Of a DNA stretch of 64,000 nt, positions 1 to 12,864 are shown in pieces. Source of the stretch: Adineta steineri (lineage: Eukaryota > Rotifera > Eurotatoria > Adinetida > Adinetidae); assembly GCA_905250115.1 (NCBI GenBank), contig CAJNOI010000025.1:484755-548754 (forward strand), written 5' to 3'. The translations under genes were made by a program, and so were the position numbers. Numbering within the stretch: position 1 is the stretch's first letter; each line of letters opens with the position of its first letter. Below the pieces are notes generated by a model. The model made no database searches, was not told the origin of the DNA, and saw only the letters and a program-made list of their open reading frames with translations.

Positions 1-790
1 ATAGGTATAACGATACCAAGCTATAAGCGAATGAACAGTTGGAGATTGGAGTATTCGTTATGTAATCGATGACTGCTTGAAGACGATTAGGAATATAAAG
101 TAGTTTCTTCCAAATTGTATGGTTAGTAAGTCGTTAGTAAAAATCAAAAACCTCAGTATCAACTGTCTGGAAAAGAGAAGTAATTCACGGTTGTTGGCAA
201 AGATGAAATTGAAAAACGATCACAAACCAAAGTTATGCTGACGACAATGGTCGGAAGAGTAACAGGAGACATAGTACGAACATTATTACTGACTATATAC
301 GATTTGTCAACAGTAGATTGAGGCATAGTATGATAGACGTGAAAATAATACTTAGAAATAGTTCAATGAAAATTCATGTGATAAATAAAAAGGGTGGATG
401 TGGGCGTCGGGCATCCTACTCACACATTCACAATGACCCTGACGATAATAATAACGTTGATGGTTTATTTAACAATTTATAATAACTGTACTTATCGTAA
501 TTTTACATCAAAAGAAATAGCACTTATCCTGTCATTCTTGAAATCATATCATTCATTTACAAATAGATGCATATCAAATATATACAAGTAATTAAAACTT
601 CTTCGTGCTCATAACTGTCCGTCTGATTTTCGGCATGTTTATTCCGTTAATGGTAAACCTTATTAAACAACAATTTCCAGAAAACTATTAATTTCATCAA
701 AGGCAGTAAATTGCACATCATCTCTTCGAATTTGTATAAATAAAGACAAGTTTATTTCAAATCCTACTATAAATCATATTCGTCATATAG
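1..790. other. Gene-poor left edge with weak coding-like fragments
   Basis: No complete gene is visible. On the minus strand the first 137 bases are open without a stop (about 45 codons, running off the window), which could be an exon of a neighbouring gene; nothing in it is recognisable. Around 590-660 a short plus-strand frame has coding-like composition but soon closes. A TGTGGG-containing tract lies near 395-420. Low confidence in any gene here. Confidence 0.3.
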
Positions 791-890
791 NNNNNNNNNN
801 NNNNNNNNNNNNNNNNNNNNNNNNNNNNNNNNNNNNNNNNNNNNNNNNNNNNNNNNNNNNNNNNNNNNNNNNNNNNNNNNNNNNNNNNNN
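791..890. other. Assembly gap (100 N) flanked by an identical 47-bp sequence
   Basis: One hundred N residues. The 47 bases before the gap (744-790) are identical to the 47 bases after it (891-937). This is what a scaffolder leaves when two contig ends actually overlap but were not merged, so the true gap may be zero or negative. A real short tandem duplication is the alternative. Confidence 0.95.
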
Positions 891-1290
891 AGACAAGTTT
901 ATTTCAAATCCTACTATAAATCATATTCGTCATATAGAACCACAAATAATGAAGCTGTAATTGCTGATATTATTGATTCACCATTTTATCGAAAACTAAT
1001 ACGTACTGAATCAAGACCCTTTATCACACTTTTAATGAACTCTGATGATTTCGTAGTCGTTTTCAATAAATGAGCTTCTACGATCTATTACATTTAATCG
1101 TGTGAAATTAACCACTGGAGTGCTATCAGTTGATTCATCAAAACCGAAAAAAGACGAAATGCAAATATTTTTAGACAGTCTTGTAAAAGAACTAATTTAT
1201 TTTGAAAATAAAAGTGTTAGATATACTACTTTTAATTCTTCTTCTCATATTGAAATATTTCGATGTATATTAATTATTCACATCTGATAT
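891..1290 (+). pseudogene. Decayed coding-like segment of unknown origin
   Basis: Two adjacent stretches in different frames (about 891-1072 and 1073-1287) have amino-acid composition typical of real protein and few stops. No start, splice sites or full-length frame can be made out. The segment could be the remnant of a host gene or of a transposable element; I do not recognise the family. The scaffold gap immediately to the left may also remove part of it. Confidence 0.3.
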
Positions 1291-1908
1291 ACTTCGCACT
1301 GGTGTAACTGAATTTCTGTTTGTTAAGGCTATGGGATATTGCGAATGTTTTTTGAAAATGTATCACAAATTTGAATCATAAATCTTTCATGTCAACACGA
1401 ATCTTTTTCTTCTTATTTTTAAAAATAATAGATTTACACAATGAGTTTACAGCTGAGTATGATTAAAAGAACACCCACACCCTCAAGATGATTTTCTCGT
1501 TAATTAAATACTACCATTACTTTGATATACATGCACCTAAAAATTATTATATTGAAGATAACTGTAAATGTACCCCATCTTTTATTATCAAATCGAATCA
1601 TGCACATTTTTAAGATACCGTGTGTAATATGGAATGAATAGAGAACGAAAAAAAGAAGTTGTTTTTTCTTTCTCTTAATCGTTTATCACTTTATCATTTA
1701 CTATAGTCACACGCATTTTTTTCCTGATTATTATAGTGCAAATTCGTCATTTTCTGTCTGTTGTATATAAGGGTTCATCCGTCCGTCGATTAAATATCGA
1801 AGAAGAAGAAGAAGAAAAATAATATGAAATAAATATAAAGAGAAACACTTTTCATTCCCTCTTCATTGTCCTGTGTACATAATTCATCCTGTTATTATTA
1901 TTTTAAAA

Positions 1909-3502
1909 ATGCAACAAGATTCGTCGATAAAAGCTATTCATGATTTAGCCCGACGAAGTAAAGTATGTTCAAATAAAAGAAGGTCTTTTTATTTGTATAA
2001 AAAAAATGAATTGTATTTATATAGATATTTGTTGAATATCGACTTGACAAAGAATCTGGTCCAGCACATGCAAAAATGTATACTGTTAGACTTCATTTAG
2101 GTGATAAAGATTATGTTGGTACTGAACGAAGTATCAAGTTAGCACAACGTGCAGCTGCTCAATCAGCTCTTAATGATCATGATATTTCACAAATAAATAG
2201 TAAGATCACTCATAAATTGAAAAAAGATGTTAATAAAATCTTTATTTTATTAAATAGTTCAATCACCAACTATTGCATTAAATGCTTGGGCTAGTCGAAA
2301 CCATATTCCTATTCAATATGTTTTACGCAAAGAACAATTTCTTTCAACATCACCAAATCGTTCTCATATTTTATTTTATTATCGTGTTTATCTCGGTCAT
2401 GATTTATATTTTGATGGTCATGGTCCTACACATCAACAAGCTCGTGTAAATTGTGCTCTAAATGCATTTTATTTCTTACGTCAAAATCAATTATCTCCTC
2501 CATCAACACCACAATTAAATTTTTCATCATGTTCTTCTCCTATATCAAAAAGCAAACATTCAACTAAATCTGAAATATCACTTATGTATGAACGTGCTAA
2601 ACAACTTGGTCTTTCTGTTCATATTGAATTTCTTGATCGATTTACAGTAACATATCATATTGGAGGACAATATTCTGCTACGGGAAAAGGTTTTAATAAA
2701 CATTCTGCTAAACAAGCAGCTGCAGAAAAAATGTTAAAAATTTTACCAACAACTGATCTTCAATCAACTATTAATCCTATAACACGTATTTATCAATTCG
2801 CTCAAGCTCGACAAGTTAAAATTGAATTTATTCCAATATCTAATAAAGATACTTATATTTTTCAAATTAAATTTGGTGATAATACTATTGTTGAAGGACA
2901 AGGAAAAACTAAACAAATGGCTAAACGAGCTGCAGCTGAAATTTTACTTGATAAATTAGATCCAATTGTTGTTTTACCACCACCACCAGCTAAAGGTTTA
3001 CTTAAACGTGATGGAAATAAAGAGAATATAACTAAACAAGAAAAAAAACATGTACATTTTGTTGAAGAAGTTATTAAAAAAGATGAACAATTATCTTCTC
3101 GACAATCACCACCATCACCATCATCATCGAATATGTCTTGTTCAAATAAACAACAATTAATTGAAGCTTGTCAAAAATTTCAAATTCATTTAGAATATTT
3201 AGATGAAATGGTTTGTTTGAAAAAAACAAATATTAATTCTTTTGTATTTATAATTTTATTTTTAGATTAAAAATGAAAATTCTAATAGTTCACGCTATCA
3301 ATCTATAGTTAGTTTATCAACCAGTAATCGTCTTCTTGCACAATTTCGTGGTTATGGTCCAACATTATTACGTGCACAAGAGAATGCATCATCAGCAGCT
3401 TGGAATAATTTAAGACAATTATTTAATGAATCTATTCAAGCATCATGCAAATCAAAAAAACAAGAGAAAAATAATCAACAAATTTCTATTCAACTACAAT
3501 AA
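1909..3502 (+). CDS. stau: Staufen-like double-stranded RNA-binding protein
   Basis: Predicted 472-aa protein in four exons (1909-1962, 2025-2199, 2258-3210, 3266-3502), all introns GT-AG of 55-62 bp, frame kept throughout. Staufen proteins bind double-stranded stems in mRNAs and act in mRNA localisation, translation and decay. Five dsRBD-like segments can be seen: about residues 3-70 (with the GPAHAKMYTV and RAAAQSAL motifs), 80-150, 183-238 (KQAAAEKML), 250-310 (KRAAAEILLDKL) and a divergent C-terminal one at about 380-460. Number and order fit Staufen (human STAU1 is about 500-570 aa). The linker before the last domain holds a KKHVHFVEE stretch that resembles an RVxF phosphatase-1 docking site. 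The start was chosen because the first exon opens directly into dsRBD1. TRBP and ADAR-type proteins are less likely because there is no catalytic domain and there are five dsRBDs. Confidence 0.88.
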
Positions 3503-4236
3503 AAAAAAACTCAGAACTTGTTTATTCTTAGTTTGTTTGTTTCTTTGTTTGTTTCATGTGATATCTTTCTGTTTTTTTTTCTTCATTGTTCACAGTTTAA
3601 AAAACGATAGAATGACTGTGTGTATGTTTATGTAAAAAGAAAGTTCTATGTTCTGATTGTTTACTATTCTCGCTTTTCATAACTGATTTAACTATTTGCT
3701 ACGTTTTTAAATATAAAAAACAAAACATAATATTTTTATGCATTTAAATCATAGCAGATGTTTTCATATAATCTACAAAGATAACGCATATGCGTTTTAT
3801 TTATTTCCTGTAACATGTTGTGTAATTGAGTAGATAAAGAACTTTTTTTTTATCGTTCCTGTTTAAACGTTATTTTCTTATTTCTATCTCTTTTTTTCTA
3901 TTACAAATGATCAACAACAAAAAAAAAGATATTTTCAAAATCTTTTTCTCAAAATCTCATCACAAATTTCCAATGCGAGAAAAAGAACGAAAAATAGAGA
4001 TAAAAATAAATCCAAGGAGAAAAAAAAACTATTTACAAGAGAAATAAAATTTTTTATAGACAGATGTGCTGCGCGCATCGCATCGTACAAAAAGACAAAA
4101 AATATATAATAATAATGGAAAAAGAAGTACACACGCAAACCTGAGAAATCAACAAACACACACACGTACACAGAAAATACCGGGTTAAACGAAAATAATA
4201 TTTATACTATTAACGTTTTTCAAAAAATGAAAATAT
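3503..4236. other. Convergent intergenic region between stau and deptor
   Basis: AT-rich DNA carrying the 3' ends of two converging genes. Poly-T and poly-A runs are frequent; no gene, RNA or repeat with clear structure was found. Confidence 0.5.
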
Positions 4237-7067
4237 TTATTTTAATGTATTCGAGCATGATCGAGATGTTAAACGAAAAAATTGAAGATGTTTTGTTAAA
4301 GCTCCTCGTTTAGTATTTGAATATTGTTGTATGTGTTTTGGTGATATTGAACATGATGAACTTCCATCAACAGATGACGATAATGATGATGAATATAATA
4401 TATGTGATTGTTGTTGTGGTTGTTGTTGTTGTTGAAGTATATGATTGAATGATGAAAAATTTTTATTTGTTAATAATCCGTTTGTATTATTATTATTATG
4501 ATAATCATTTAATGGAGATGATAATTGTGATAAATAACAAAGATTAGTTTTGTTAGTTAATTCATTAGGTGGTGTAGATATTTGACAGAAATCATCACGA
4601 TTATATATTGTATAAACAGTACATTTATCAAACATAGATAATAAACGTTCAACTTCTTTTCCTGAACGACGTAGGACATTGATACCTTCGATTGCATAGA
4701 GATATTCATTAATCTATTTAAAATAAAACAAAAAGATTCAATTTAAAAATGAAAAACAATTTTTCGTATAACTTACTCGAATGCCTGATGTAGATGCTGA
4801 ACCATATGGATCAATTCTTTCAACATAACATGGACCTTGACCGCGAAGAATTAATCCATAACCACGACGATCGCGTTTAAGCTAAAATTATAATACAAAA
4901 ATAAATTTCCGAAGGGAGATCACTAATCCTATGGGTAAATTCTCAAACAAGTACTTACGGAATAACTTCGCCAACACCACGGTAATTCTCGTCTTTCAAG
5001 TTCATCTGCAGTTGGACGATGTTCTAATTTTTCCATAAAAAAAATAATTTAAACTAAAAAATTACTTCTTTTTTTCTACCTGAATTTGCTGGTGAATTAA
5101 GACTTGCAGATTTTTTTCTATGATATCCATCTATAGAACACGATAATTTTATTGTACATTCCATTTCATCACTATTTGATATTTTTCGTGTTGATTCATC
5201 ACCTCCAATTGAACTACAACTACTGGGTGTTCGAATTGTTTCATGTAATATAGGTGATCTTAATAATGATTGTCTTGTATCAATCATATCATTTTGCATT
5301 AAAGCAGTTATATCAAGACGTTGCTTTGGCAATAAACGATGAGAATTACTTAATATATATTGATGACGATCATCATTACGAAATTTTCTTGAACAATTAC
5401 AATCCGTTTGTTGATCACATTCGTCTTAAATGAAATATAATATTTATAAAATAAAATTTAAAAATTATTTTTTTAAATACCAAATCGAACAAGACCATAT
5501 GTTATCATATCATCAACAAGACGTTCAATATTTAACATATTTGCACCACTACGTAATGCAAGCATTCGAGCTAAATTATCACCTTTAAGTAATATTCCTG
5601 ATTGTTCATCGTATGGATTAGTTGAAATTTGTTGTTGTTGTAAATCTACACCACGACATTGACTTTTATCAAGTGTAAATAAACTAAGATAAAAAAAAAC
5701 GAATATATTTATTAAGAAAGAAATAGTAAAATTATTTACCTTGTATATGTTTCATAAATTGAAGCAAATTGTTGAAATGAACGATTTTGATCAGCTGTAC
5801 CATCATCAAGACGAAAACGATATAGATATCTAACATTATTTTGTGCTGATGGTATTGAAGGATATTCAAATTCATTTAAATCACAAACTAAAAAAAGAAT
5901 ATAATTTGATGATGCGTTTCTTTCTTTTGTCTAGTTCAATAAATAATTAATTTATTTCTGCTTCTTTCAATATCATAATGGCATGAACATAGTAAATCAA
6001 GTAATGACTTTATCACTTTCAATATAACATAACACTTTCATTTCCTCTTAAACTTAATTTGACTACTATTATTAACATCAATCTTCATATCATTTCCTTT
6101 TTCATGATATAGAACACTAAATTTCCCGTCTACTGCATCTTATTTATCTTACTGATCGTTAGAAATCTACATACTTTATGTAATTGAAGCTTTTTTTAAG
6201 GTTACTATTCTTTAAAATATGTTTAGATATTTACTTGAATAAATATGTTATTATCAAGTTTCGTCAAAATCTTTCTTACGAAACATCCGACTGGTTTTAT
6301 TTACATTCTAATTGTGATGCAAAACGCTGTGTATGCTATACTCAAATTACTTAACCAATGGAATTTCTATGTCTGATACAGTTTTTTTTCTTCTCCTCGC
6401 GGTTGACTCACATTCTTAAGTTCATTTAGTATAAAATTTTTGATACTAGCCTTGAAATTTAGGGTAGATTCGAAATCAATTTATTTATTTATCTAAATAA
6501 ATAAAAGGTAATTTTTTTTTTGCTTATCTCAAAAGGTTACAAAGAGAACTTCCTTTCTATTTTTATCTAGCAGATGTTAATTCAATTAATATATCGACAT
6601 TTTTTTTTGTTGCCCTGGAATAATGCCAAGTCAAAAAAAACGTAGTTAATGCTCTACTTACCATGATGGATAATTTTTAATTTTTCTAAAACTTGAAAAA
6701 TTTCTTGTCCATCTTGACTTGTTTTACATAATTGTTTTTTAATAAGCCAATTGATAATTTCATATGAATGAAAACAATTATGAAATAATGAATAAAAATT
6801 ATTATTATTATTTTCATCATTAAAATAAGCTGAATATGATTGATGAATTAATTTTTCTTCTTTCATTCGTTGTCTTCAAAAAAATAAATAAATAAAAATA
6901 AAATTTTGATAAGAATGTGTTGTCTCTTACCGTAAATGTAATGCTGCTGTATATAAATCAACAAAATATTTTATATCATTATGTTGATTAATTAATTCAT
7001 CAATATGATGTTGATGATTATCATCGTTGGGAGACATTTTTTCTTCACTAATACCAATTTGACACAT
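4237..7067 (-). CDS. deptor: DEPTOR-like mTOR regulator (DEP-DEP-PDZ)
   Basis: About 553-563 aa in eight exons: 6931-7067, 6662-6873, 5740-5887, 5481-5683, 5080-5424, 4959-5023, 4777-4881 and 4237-4713. DEPTOR binds the mTOR kinase and restrains mTORC1 and mTORC2. DEP1 covers about residues 40-110 and runs across a splice as KIIHHVCD followed by YLYRFRLDDGT, very close to the same segment of vertebrate DEPTOR. A more divergent DEP2 follows (about 155-235), then a serine-rich linker and a PDZ domain (about 345-430, with GYGLILRG and ERIDPYGSAS). A glutamine/serine-rich tail after the PDZ makes the protein longer than human DEPTOR (409 aa). No exact copy of the vertebrate beta-TrCP degron was seen in the linker. 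Two in-frame ATGs (7067 and 7037) could start translation. P-Rex-type proteins also have DEP-PDZ but carry a RhoGEF domain, absent here. One intron (5888-6661) is 774 bp. Confidence 0.87.
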
Positions 7068-7194
7068 AGAATTGTTTCTTGAATGATTAGTCAATGCTAA
7101 ATATATAACATAGATATATATGTGGATGTATGTTTCTTATACTCATTTAATATCTATTTTTTGCAAGCAAACGAGAAGATTCTTCCGTTTTTTT

Positions 7195-7214
7195 TCTCTC
7201 TCTCTCTCTCTCTC
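7195..7214. repeat. (TC)n microsatellite
   Basis: About ten TC units followed by a C-rich run. Confidence 0.9.
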
Positions 7215-7440
7215 CCCCTTTCCGCCGATGTTAAAAGAAAAAGAACAGGAAAAAACAAACCGATCAACCTCGTCTTCCTACCAGCATTTATCTTTACGTA
7301 ATAAAAAAAAAATCATACAATAGGTTTCTCTCGCTTTTTTTTATATTCAAAATTTTCTTTCGTTAGATTATAAACAGTTTTACAATCAAGGCAACAGACA
7401 TGTCTTTGTTTCTGTCTAGTCATTCGTCTCGTTAACTTAC

Positions 7441-7461
7441 ATATATATATATATATATATT
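7441..7461. repeat. (TA)n microsatellite
   Basis: About ten uninterrupted TA units. Confidence 0.9.
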
Positions 7462-7863
7462 CAAAGATGAGCAAAAGAATAGATAAAGAAAAAGAAATCA
7501 AATCAAGAGGTCATTTCGTACTTAAAGGATGGCAAAGAAATGAAATGAATCTATATGTGTAGTATGCGAAAAAAAGAAGTCAAGGTAGATCAATATCTCT
7601 TTTGGCATCTCTCCAAATGAATGAATAAATAATTAATAAAAAAAATTTATTTGTTTATTTTTTTTCTTTGTATACTTACTTAAGAAATTTGAATCTCTAT
7701 TAATAATGATTTGTATATTTTAAGAAGAAAAGAAAACGACTAGAGATGAGTCAAATACAAAGACCAATGATGTGTATATACGTATATATATATATTTTGT
7801 TCGTTTCTTTTCATTTGGCAATTAGCCAATAATACAAAGTAACCAACAAGAAAGGAACACGAT

Positions 7864-7910
7864 ATGAATGAATGAATGAACGAATGAATGACGCTATGCT
7901 ATGCTATGCT
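7864..7910. repeat. (ATGA)n then (GCTAT)n microsatellites
   Basis: Slightly imperfect ATGA tetranucleotides followed directly by three to four GCTAT pentanucleotides and a short GT run. Confidence 0.85.
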
Positions 7911-10900
7911 GTGTGCGTGTGTGCATAGGATATTTGTTGATGTCCAACTACTATATATATATATATATAATTGTGATGACAACGAGAAACAAATGAGAGA
8001 GAAAGATGCAAGAAGACAAGTAAATACAATCATAAAAATGTGATGACAAATGAAACGAATCTATATACATTATGATGTATATTGACAAGGGCAAAAAAAA
8101 AGAAAAGTACAATCGAACTACAACTACTACTACTACTATTAGACCTACCTTTTTTTTTTCTTAATAGAACGAAATGATCTCGTGTAAACTTAACGTGACG
8201 ATGAGTAATACTTCACTTAAAATTTCTTATTACCTAACAGGCATTTTTAACTTTTAGTAGTGTACATATTTAAGAAAAGAAAAAAGTATGTCTTCTGGTA
8301 TGTTGAATACATAGTATTTTTCGAATTATTATAATATAGGTAAATTATTTTACCTTGAAGTTTTTACTGATGATTAATGGAATAAAGAAAAAACGAAGCT
8401 GTTTTTGACTGTACAACTTAACCTTGATTACGAATACTTTCATTCATATGTATAGTAAAAATAAACAGTTTTATGTTTGCTATGTTGTCAAAATAAAAAG
8501 AATTTCTTACGCTCTCTCGCTCTCTCTTTCTTCTAGTAGTTAAATACCAACAAGCTTAGAAACGCAATAGATGAAAAAGACATTTGTATAATTTCATCTG
8601 ATCAAAATGAAACTATAAAATTATCATATTAAAACAAGAATAAATCTTACTAAAATCAAGTAAATTGCGTCTATGCATACATATAAGATTCAAATCTTTT
8701 TGTACTCACAACGTACTTTCAGAAAAGTACACGGGTCAGGTTTTTTTATAATGAAATGTTAACAGAACGAGAAAGATGATATCTCTGTCTGTTTTTATAT
8801 AACCTTGGTAATCGAAATAAAAGTATGTTCTGTTTTTATTGACTATTTTCTTTTTTTTTTGGGTCAAGGAGACGCCCATAAATATTAACTAGAATGACTC
8901 ATTAATCTTAAAAGAAGAATACTTATGAATACATTCTTATTTATAACGACAGCAGGAAGAGTAAGATGATTTGTGAGACAACAACTACGTCGATGACGTA
9001 CTCGATCAAGCTGTTCGCATTAAAAATGTATATGAGAGAGAGAACGTCAATAACAATAACAATTCATAGTCTTTTTTACATATGTTGAAGATCATCTCGT
9101 CTGATGACATATATCACTCCGCCTACGTTATCGAAAAATGAGTACGGAGGAGTCACTTTTAAGTACATATATATAGATGCGCAAGAATAAGGAAATTCGA
9201 CTAGTAATCATTTAAAATGATTGTCGAACACATACATACTATTCCCAAGGATAATATACTGTAATTATCTCTTTTGCCGTTCGTATTAAATATAACTTCG
9301 ATGCTATTCACTATATGCATGTTTAAGAGATAAATTCAAATACATATATACATTGTTTTGTTCTCCTGGGAAATTATCTAAACATGAGCGGCATTTACAT
9401 TTCATTGAATGAGTGTTGGCTTCATTCCATCATCGCCACTATAGAGAAAAGCGGCATATAAATGCAAAGAAATATGTATGTGTCAATGTTAGATACACTT
9501 ATATTTATTCTGTAGCAAAAAAAAAGAAAGACAGACAGACGGGGATAGATGCTGAGAACCAGTTTTCTTTTCTTCTCATGTTGTTATTATTTTTTGTTGT
9601 TTATCCTGCCACATACAACAAACAGCTTGAAACACAGACGAGTATATATGTTCTATTTTCTCGAAAATGCGTCTATGAAAACAAGACAAAAACGGTAATA
9701 GAAATGAAACAGATGCGCAATTGACATTCTAAATTTCTTGTATGAAAAAGAAAACGAGCAGGTGTAAAAAAAGAAATCTATCTAAGGGCTTCAATATACA
9801 CGTCACTTACTTATTTAAATACAAAGACAAAATATAAGATGGTTGATGATGAATGTATTACTGGAAATATAACGCGACATATGACTGTATGATTATAATT
9901 TGTAGAGAAATTATTTAGTACAAACTATGATTCGTAATTTTTTTTAGTTGTGCTCTACGAATACTTGTCACACATGATATTTTTGTTCTTTCTCTTTTTA
10001 CATATCTCCCGATGATCATGTGCTTAATTACTCATCAAATCATTTTTTTTTCTTCTTTGCGCAAACAAAAGACAAGATGATGCCGATAAAAGATAAAAAA
10101 AAACAACAAAGAATGTTCTTGCTTAGTTACTTACTATTACGCATATTTATGAAATAAAGAAAATCTTTTTTGTGATTGTAATATGTCGTTTGTCTCATGT
10201 GGACTGAATGAAAATTACTGAATGAGTATGAATCCACCTTTCTTTTCTTTTTTTCTTTCTTTTTTACTGTCTATTTTTCTTGCTCTTTTGTCAACAGAAA
10301 GAGAGTAGTCAGTTAACAGCGACAAAATGAGAAAATGAAAGAGTGTGTACGATGGCCGAGAATTAGGTGACGAACGTGAGTGCACGTGCTCGACGTTGTT
10401 GTTTTTGTAGGTAAAGCAAACGACGCAAAAAACGACACACGTAAAATGTTGAGAACGAAGAGAAAGAAAAATTTCTTTTCTTTTTCTACGATGATTTTAA
10501 AAAAAATCACCTGACTTAATGTATGACATAATAATTTGAATAACGTCAAATCACACGACATTATTTATTTAAAGAAAAAGAAACAAATAATATTTTGAAG
10601 GAAATATTTTGTATAAGATTTTTTTTATTGATAGAAATGTCATTTGAAAAAGTAAAAAATATTGTAGACGTATCAAATGTAGACAAGGCTATGTCTGATA
10701 AAAATTTCACGGTATTTGTAATTTCTTGTGATGCATATATTTACTTATAACAAGGACATATAAATAAAATTTCTGTTTAAACATTCTTTATCTAGTTTAT
10801 AGTGAGAAAAGAAAACAGAAAGTGTAAACATATACCATTCTAGACATGATCTATTAAATGTTACTTTGCCGTTCTCTAATAGCAAAAGATATATTTCTTT

Positions 10901-12864
10901 ATTATTTTTCCATATTTTTCTGATGATAAATTGAATAACGATTAAGACATTTACGTAGAGCTATATATATCTATTCATATCAGTGAAGAAGATAAATATT
11001 TTCTCAAATTATACTAACGATTGACAGATGTTTAATTATTGGTCAAGAGCAAGACGATCGCAATTGTCTCTATGTCATTTCGTTATGCGAAGTCAAGGAT
11101 GATAATAGGTTAATGGTTCTTTACAGTTGACTGTCATATATCATACTAGCAATATTGATGAATGATTGTATGGTCAAAAGTCAACTATATATAAAAAACG
11201 TATGTTTATGTTCAATAAACGTATACCTATATTTATATATTCATTTGAAAATGAATAGAAATAGAAATGAAGTTTTATCGCTTATCCAGAATATCAAGAA
11301 AGAAAAAGAAAATGACTGGATTGGACTTTACGTACATCGTGTATATAACATTTCATTTATTCACATGAAACACTTACCAAATCCATAGTTATTTTTGTTT
11401 GATAGTATAAGTACTAATGGTTCCATAGATTTGTTGTTTTATAATAATAATAATAATAATAAATACAGATTTTTAAGAAAAAAAAGTAAATGATCTGTCT
11501 ATATTATGATTATTTGTTTAAAAAAAATCATATAAGAAAAAGAGATAAATAACAGATTAAAAGACTAGATAAACTAGTACGATATTTCTTGGTTAAAATA
11601 AATAAAAATGAACTATTATAGTTAACAAATAAGATACATATAAATATAGATAAAATAGCATAGCTATTTTTCCTTTTCAATTATCGATTTTTATTTTTCT
11701 CTTGTCTATGAACAGTTAGAATATATTTTCCCTCGATATCTTTGTAGTTTAAATAAATTGCGCATATAAATTTTATTATTTAAATAAATGCCAAGAAGTA
11801 TATTATTGTCGTTCTTTCTCTTTCGTCTCAAGATTTTATATTTATCACAAATCAAGAGGCATTATGGACGTCGTCTGATGACGTTCGATTTTCTCCGAAA
11901 TAGAAGAATAATACATTTAAAATGAAAATTTTCATTCAAGGACTTCTACATTTGTTTTCTTATTGGTATGTCATTTGAATGAAAAGAATACACACAGTTT
12001 TACTACATAGACAGGAATCTACATCGTAGGGCTTCCAAAATAAAAAGCCAAGTGATGTATAAAAAAATTATTATAATAAAATAGTAATTATTTATCAAGT
12101 TTTTGTTAATACTAGAAAAGGCGTATATATTTATTTCCTGTTAGAGAAGTTGTCAGAATCGATAATTATTGTCATTCATTTTTATATTAGTCTAGTAATT
12201 TAAAAATCAGAAATGAAGTCATACTGTCTAACCCGGAACATCATTATCTCTTTTTAATTTGACTAGGAGAGGATATGTCTGACGTTTATTGATATTTATT
12301 TGAGTTGTATATCATTAGTAAAAGAGTGTTTGTAAAGATGTTATTCAAAAACAAATTTTATAAATATTGTAGAAGTCTCAAGCATAGCTAATTGAATTCT
12401 AGGGATGTTTTATGAATTATTTATTGTGTAAATGCATAAGATTTTTTTCATTACTTTCTAAATTTATCGTCACTCATTTTAGTTGTCATAGAGATCAAAA
12501 CTAAATCATTCTATATTGTCTGTTTCATTATATTTATTAATTGTATATCGTGTCAATATGAAAAACTTATATTCAAGTTTTATTTTGAATTATATATGAT
12601 AAATAAACATGCAATAATCACCGAGATATAAAATAAAAATAATCATGAAGGATTAAAAGAAAAAACTAAATGTATTTATTATATTTAGTATAAAAACACA
12701 CAATAACAATATTGAAGTAAAACATAGATAAAGATTTCTAATTATATCTTTCAATATTTAAATGAAGTTTTTATCGTAAAATTCATGAGCATTCTCAAAT
12801 GATAACTGCTTATTGATTCATTGTAAAATCGAGATTAAAAGGGTAAAACTAAACAAAAAAACAT

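Larger units (their letters stand above)
7068..12864. other. 5.8-kb gene-free region upstream of deptor
   Basis: The longest stretch without a recognisable gene. Open frames here are short and low-complexity, and none splices into anything sensible. It has microsatellites near 7195-7214 (CT), 7441-7461 (TA) and 7864-7910 (ATGA, then GCTAT). The segment around 10310-10440 is less AT-rich than its surroundings. It could hold the promoter and a long 5' UTR intron of deptor, or non-coding RNA; the sequence alone does not show this. Confidence 0.5.

Noticed and set aside
9114-9165. Apparent inverted CTCCGCC/GGAGGAG pair
   Set aside because: Arms are only about six bases when aligned exactly; not above background.
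9413-9724. 103-codon plus-strand open frame
   Set aside because: Composition is lysine/tyrosine-rich with no recognisable domain, no splice context and no neighbouring exon; typical of chance frames in AT-rich DNA.
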